From an uncultured Paracoccaceae bacterium (GTDB lineage Bacteria > Pseudomonadota > Alphaproteobacteria > Rhodobacterales > Rhodobacteraceae), in contig CALBSG010000046.1 of the NCBI GenBank assembly GCA_937927675.1, positions 1-23,549 on the forward strand: a stretch of 23,549 nt of DNA, written 5' to 3'. The notes beneath the pieces were generated by a model. It was not told the DNA's origin. It did no database searches and saw nothing but the letters and a program-made list of their open reading frames with translations. A program made the translations under genes and the position numbers. Below, piece after piece: positions 21,692-23,549 of this stretch (the first letter of the stretch is position 1; each line of letters opens with the position of its first letter).

Positions 21692-22326
21692 TGTTCTGGG
21701 ATGCCGACAAGGTGGCCGAGCCTATCGCCTACAAGCTGATGGCCGCCACGATCATGCCCCGCCCGATTGCTTGGGTGGTCAGCCAAGACCGGGAAGGCCG
21801 GCTCAACGCGGCCCCTTACAGCTTTTTCAATGCCATGGGCTCTGACCCGCCGACGATTGCCATCGGCATCCAGTCGGACACGGGGCGCGGGTTCAAGGAC
21901 ACCGCCGCCAATATCCACGCCACGGGCGAATTTGTCGTCAACCTTGTGCCCGAAGAGATGGTGCAGGCGATGAACATCACGGCGCTCGATGCGCCTGTTG
22001 GCATGGACGAGCTGGCCATCGCAGGGCTGGAAACCCTGCCGTCAACGCTGGTCAAGCCGCCGCGCATCAAGGGCAGTCCGGTGGCCTTTGAATGTCGGAT
22101 GCTGGCCTCGGTTGTGACGGGGCCGCATCAGACGGTGATGATTGGTCGGATTGTTGGCTTTCACGTCGCCGATGAATGCGTGCTGAACCCTGAGCGCGCC
22201 CATATCGACACGCCAAAGCTGAACCTTGTCGCCCGCAGTTTTGGGTCAACCTATGTGCGGTCCAAGGATACGTTTGAGCTGGCCCGGCCCAGCTGGTCCA
22301 GTTGGACCGGCAAGGGCAAAGACTGA
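21691..22326 (+). CDS. Flavin reductase-like, FMN-binding split-barrel protein (DIM6/NTAB type)
   Basis: The 211-residue protein matches the flavin reductase split-barrel family: MAATIMPRPIAWVVSQDREGRLNAAPYSFFNAMGSDPPTIAIGI at residues 11-54, then FKDTAANIHATGEFVVNLVPEEM and a C-terminal LVARSFGSTYVRS. These proteins bind FMN and either supply reduced flavin to a partner monooxygenase or act as oxidoreductases themselves. Start ATG shares a base with the nitrilase stop, so the genes are translationally coupled. No monooxygenase partner is in the window; one may lie to the right. An intrinsic terminator follows 30 nt after the stop. Confidence 0.9.
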   Translation: MFWDADKVAEPIAYKLMAATIMPRPIAWVVSQDREGRLNAAPYSFFNAMGSDPPTIAIGIQSDTGRGFKDTAANIHATGEFVVNLVPEEMVQAMNITALDAPVGMDELAIAGLETLPSTLVKPPRIKGSPVAFECRMLASVVTGPHQTVMIGRIVGFHVADECVLNPERAHIDTPKLNLVARSFGSTYVRSKDTFELARPSWSSWTGKGKD

Positions 22327-22356
22327 CCCTAAGTCTCTTGGAAGACATGTTTTTTG

Positions 22357-22387
22357 CCCCGACCTTCCTTTGAAGGCCGGGGTTTTT
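22357..22387 (+). terminator. Intrinsic terminator ending the bicupin operon
   Basis: CCCCG (22357-22361) pairs with CGGGG (22378-22382), and CCTTC (22363-22367) with GAAGG (22372-22376), with one A/C mismatch and a 4-nt loop. A run of five T follows (22383-22387). It marks the end of the four-gene transcript and separates it from the NicX-like gene. Confidence 0.9.
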
Positions 22388-22415
22388 CGGTTTTGCCATA
22401 AGCGCTTTGGTGCCG

Positions 22416-22449
22416 CATTTTCGGAAGCCAAAGGATTTTCGAAAATCCT
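22416..22449. promoter_or_regulatory. Tandem operator upstream of the NicX-like gene
   Basis: AGGATTTTCGAAAATCCT (22432-22449) is a perfect 18-bp palindrome containing the same GATTTTCGAAAATC core as the operator at 18551-18566. A degenerate copy, CATTTTCGGAAGCC (22416-22429), matches the core at 10 of 14 positions, with centres 18 bp apart. The perfect site ends 1 bp before a TTGACA -35 hexamer. The pairing with the earlier region suggests one regulator for both units. Confidence 0.75.
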
Positions 22450-22450
22450 G

Positions 22451-22456
22451 TTGACA
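22451..22456 (+). promoter_or_regulatory. Consensus -35 hexamer TTGACA of the NicX-like gene promoter
   Basis: TTGACA matches the sigma70 -35 consensus exactly and is followed by an AT-rich stretch (to about 22482) in an otherwise GC-rich area. No convincing -10 sits at 17 bp, the best being ATTACT at 22474-22479, so the promoter may need the adjacent operator-bound activator. Confidence 0.5.
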
Positions 22457-22474
22457 GAATCCTGTATCTGATAA

Positions 22475-22493
22475 TTACTAAACCGATCAGTAA
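22475..22493. promoter_or_regulatory. Inverted repeat TTACT-N9-AGTAA near the NicX-like gene promoter
   Basis: TTACT (22475-22479) and AGTAA (22489-22493) are reverse complements spanning 19 bp, with further partial symmetry inside. The position, between the expected -10 and the start codon, suits a repressor site. The layout resembles a TetR-type operator, but this is weak evidence. Confidence 0.3.
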
Positions 22494-22525
22494 GAAAATC
22501 GACCAGACCAACGAAAGGGCAGGGC

Positions 22526-23549
22526 ATGCTTCAGGAACGGATCGAAGGCAAATGGCTCGCGGCCTTTCGTCGGGTCTTTGCGCTGAACGGGATCGGCAAG
22601 GGCACCAAACTTGCCATCATTTCCGAAACCCAATCCCGCCCGGTGTTGATCCAACTGTGCGAACTGGCCGCCTATGACCTTGGCGCCGAGTTTTGCATGA
22701 TCCAGATGCCCACCCCGCCGCAGTCGGCCCCGGTTCCGGTGAAATCCACCGGCACTTCTTGGGCGATCCAAGGCAACCGCGCGGTGATCGAGGCGCTGAA
22801 GCTGCAAGACATCATCGTTGACTGCACCGTCGAAGGGTTGATCCATGCCCCCGAATGGCCCGAGATCGAAGATGCAGGCCGGGCGCGCCTTTTGGTCATC
22901 ACCAACGAACACCCCGAAATTCTGGAACGCACCGAACCCAAGGCGGAACATGCCGCCCGCGTCACGCTGGGCATCCAGATGCTGAAAGAGGCGCGCGAAA
23001 TGCGGGTCACCTCCGCCGCCGGCACCGATCTGACCATCGACCTGCGCGACGCCCCGTGCGGCGGCACCCCCGGCTTTGGCACCACCCCCGGCGCTGTGGC
23101 GCATTGGCCCGGTGGCCTCTGCCTCGCCTTTCCCGGCAAGAACACGGTCAACGGCCGCATCGTGATGGATGTGGGCGACATGAACCTGACGTTCAAAACC
23201 TTCCTCACCAGCCGCATCGACTGCACGGTCGAGAATGATTTCGTCACCGCGATCAAAGGCGACGGCATCGATGCGCTGCACTTCCGCGAATATATGGAGG
23301 CGTGGGAGGACAAGAACGCCTACGGCATCTCCCACGTTGGCTGGGGTGTGCATCCCGGCGCCAAATGGGTTTCGGCCGCGATGTATGACAAGCGCGACAT
23401 GCAGGCCGTCGAATTCCGCGCCCTTCCGGGCAGCTTCCTGTGGTCCACCGGCGCCAACCAATATGCCGGGCGCTACACGCTGGGTCATTTCGATCTGCCG
23501 ATGCGTAACTGCACCATCACGCTCGACGGCCACACCGTCGTCAAGGAGG
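22526..23549 (+). CDS. NicX-like 2,5-dihydroxypyridine 5,6-dioxygenase family protein (3' end beyond window)
   Basis: The frame is open from the ATG at 22526 (Shine-Dalgarno GAAAGG upstream) to the window edge, 341 residues; only the extreme C-terminus is missing, as NicX is about 350 long. It follows NicX in order: RIVMDVGDMNLTFK (211-224), YGISHVGWGVHPGAKW (266-281), FRALPGSFLWSTGANQ and LGHFDLPMRNC. The Fe(II) ligands expected from NicX (from memory His265, His318, Asp320) correspond to His270, His321 and Asp323. NicX opens 2,5-dihydroxypyridine to N-formylmaleamate in nicotinate degradation; the fold is shared with M29-type aminopeptidases. It is transcribed separately from the preceding operon but carries the same operator. 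The true substrate is unproven. Confidence 0.87.
   Translation, partial: MLQERIEGKWLAAFRRVFALNGIGKGTKLAIISETQSRPVLIQLCELAAYDLGAEFCMIQMPTPPQSAPVPVKSTGTSWAIQGNRAVIEALKLQDIIVDCTVEGLIHAPEWPEIEDAGRARLLVITNEHPEILERTEPKAEHAARVTLGIQMLKEAREMRVTSAAGTDLTIDLRDAPCGGTPGFGTTPGAVAHWPGGLCLAFPGKNTVNGRIVMDVGDMNLTFKTFLTSRIDCTVENDFVTAIKGDGIDALHFREYMEAWEDKNAYGISHVGWGVHPGAKWVSAAMYDKRDMQAVEFRALPGSFLWSTGANQYAGRYTLGHFDLPMRNCTITLDGHTVVKE

Noticed and set aside
22487..23533. 348-codon minus-strand frame opposite the NicX-like gene
   Set aside because: A shadow of the plus-strand gene, which has clear NicX motifs and a Shine-Dalgarno; the minus-strand protein resembles nothing and shows His/Gly/Asp-rich antisense composition.

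Overview
The window looks like a chromosomal segment from an alphaproteobacterium of the Rhodobacteraceae (Rhodobacter/Paracoccus/Roseobacter relatives). This is inferred from the high GC, strong codon bias (which produces long spurious antisense frames), the protein types, and intergenic motifs of a kind I associate with this family (GAGTATTT elements, a CAGTCC/GGACTG palindrome). No phage, IS element or CRISPR array is visible. Genes are tightly packed; the largest gap is about 200 bp.

Left part (1-11.9 kb, all on the minus strand). Transcription runs right to left. First comes a TerB-like protein and a PhnD-like binding protein without a signal peptide. Next is a polar amino-acid/opine-type ABC importer: ATPase, two periplasmic binding proteins and two permeases. 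It is followed by a gamma-glutamylation module: a PuuA-like glutamine synthetase, a class I glutamine amidotransferase, a second PuuA-like glutamine synthetase and a PuuB-like FAD oxidase. A DegT/DnrJ-type aminotransferase and a partial tRNA-Gly(GCC) close the region. The simplest reading is uptake of an amine, polyamine or amino-acid-like compound and its catabolism through gamma-glutamyl intermediates. Two synthetases are present, but no PuuC aldehyde dehydrogenase or PuuD-family hydrolase is seen here.

Middle (12.0-17.8 kb). These are housekeeping genes: rlmJ, efp, divergent epmA (the EF-P lysylation enzyme), a DUF1330 protein, pyrG (CTP synthase), secG and an Rrf2-family regulator with four clustered cysteines. 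Several stem-loops lie between them, including one that could mask the pyrG ribosome binding site.

Right part (17.8-23.5 kb). A GntR/FCD regulator is divergent from a plus-strand catabolic operon: a gentisate/salicylate-dioxygenase-like bicupin, a fumarylacetoacetate-hydrolase-family protein, a nitrilase and a flavin reductase. The operon ends at a clear intrinsic terminator. A separate unit follows, encoding a homologue of 2,5-dihydroxypyridine 5,6-dioxygenase (NicX), cut by the window edge. The same 14-bp palindrome, GATTTTCGAAAATC, sits in both promoter regions, each time with a degenerate second copy 18-19 bp away. This ties the NicX-like gene to the operon and suggests one regulon, probably under the GntR protein. 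The combination of two ring-cleavage dioxygenase types with a nitrilase is the most likely undescribed system in the window: a candidate pathway for a hydroxylated aromatic or N-heteroaromatic compound.
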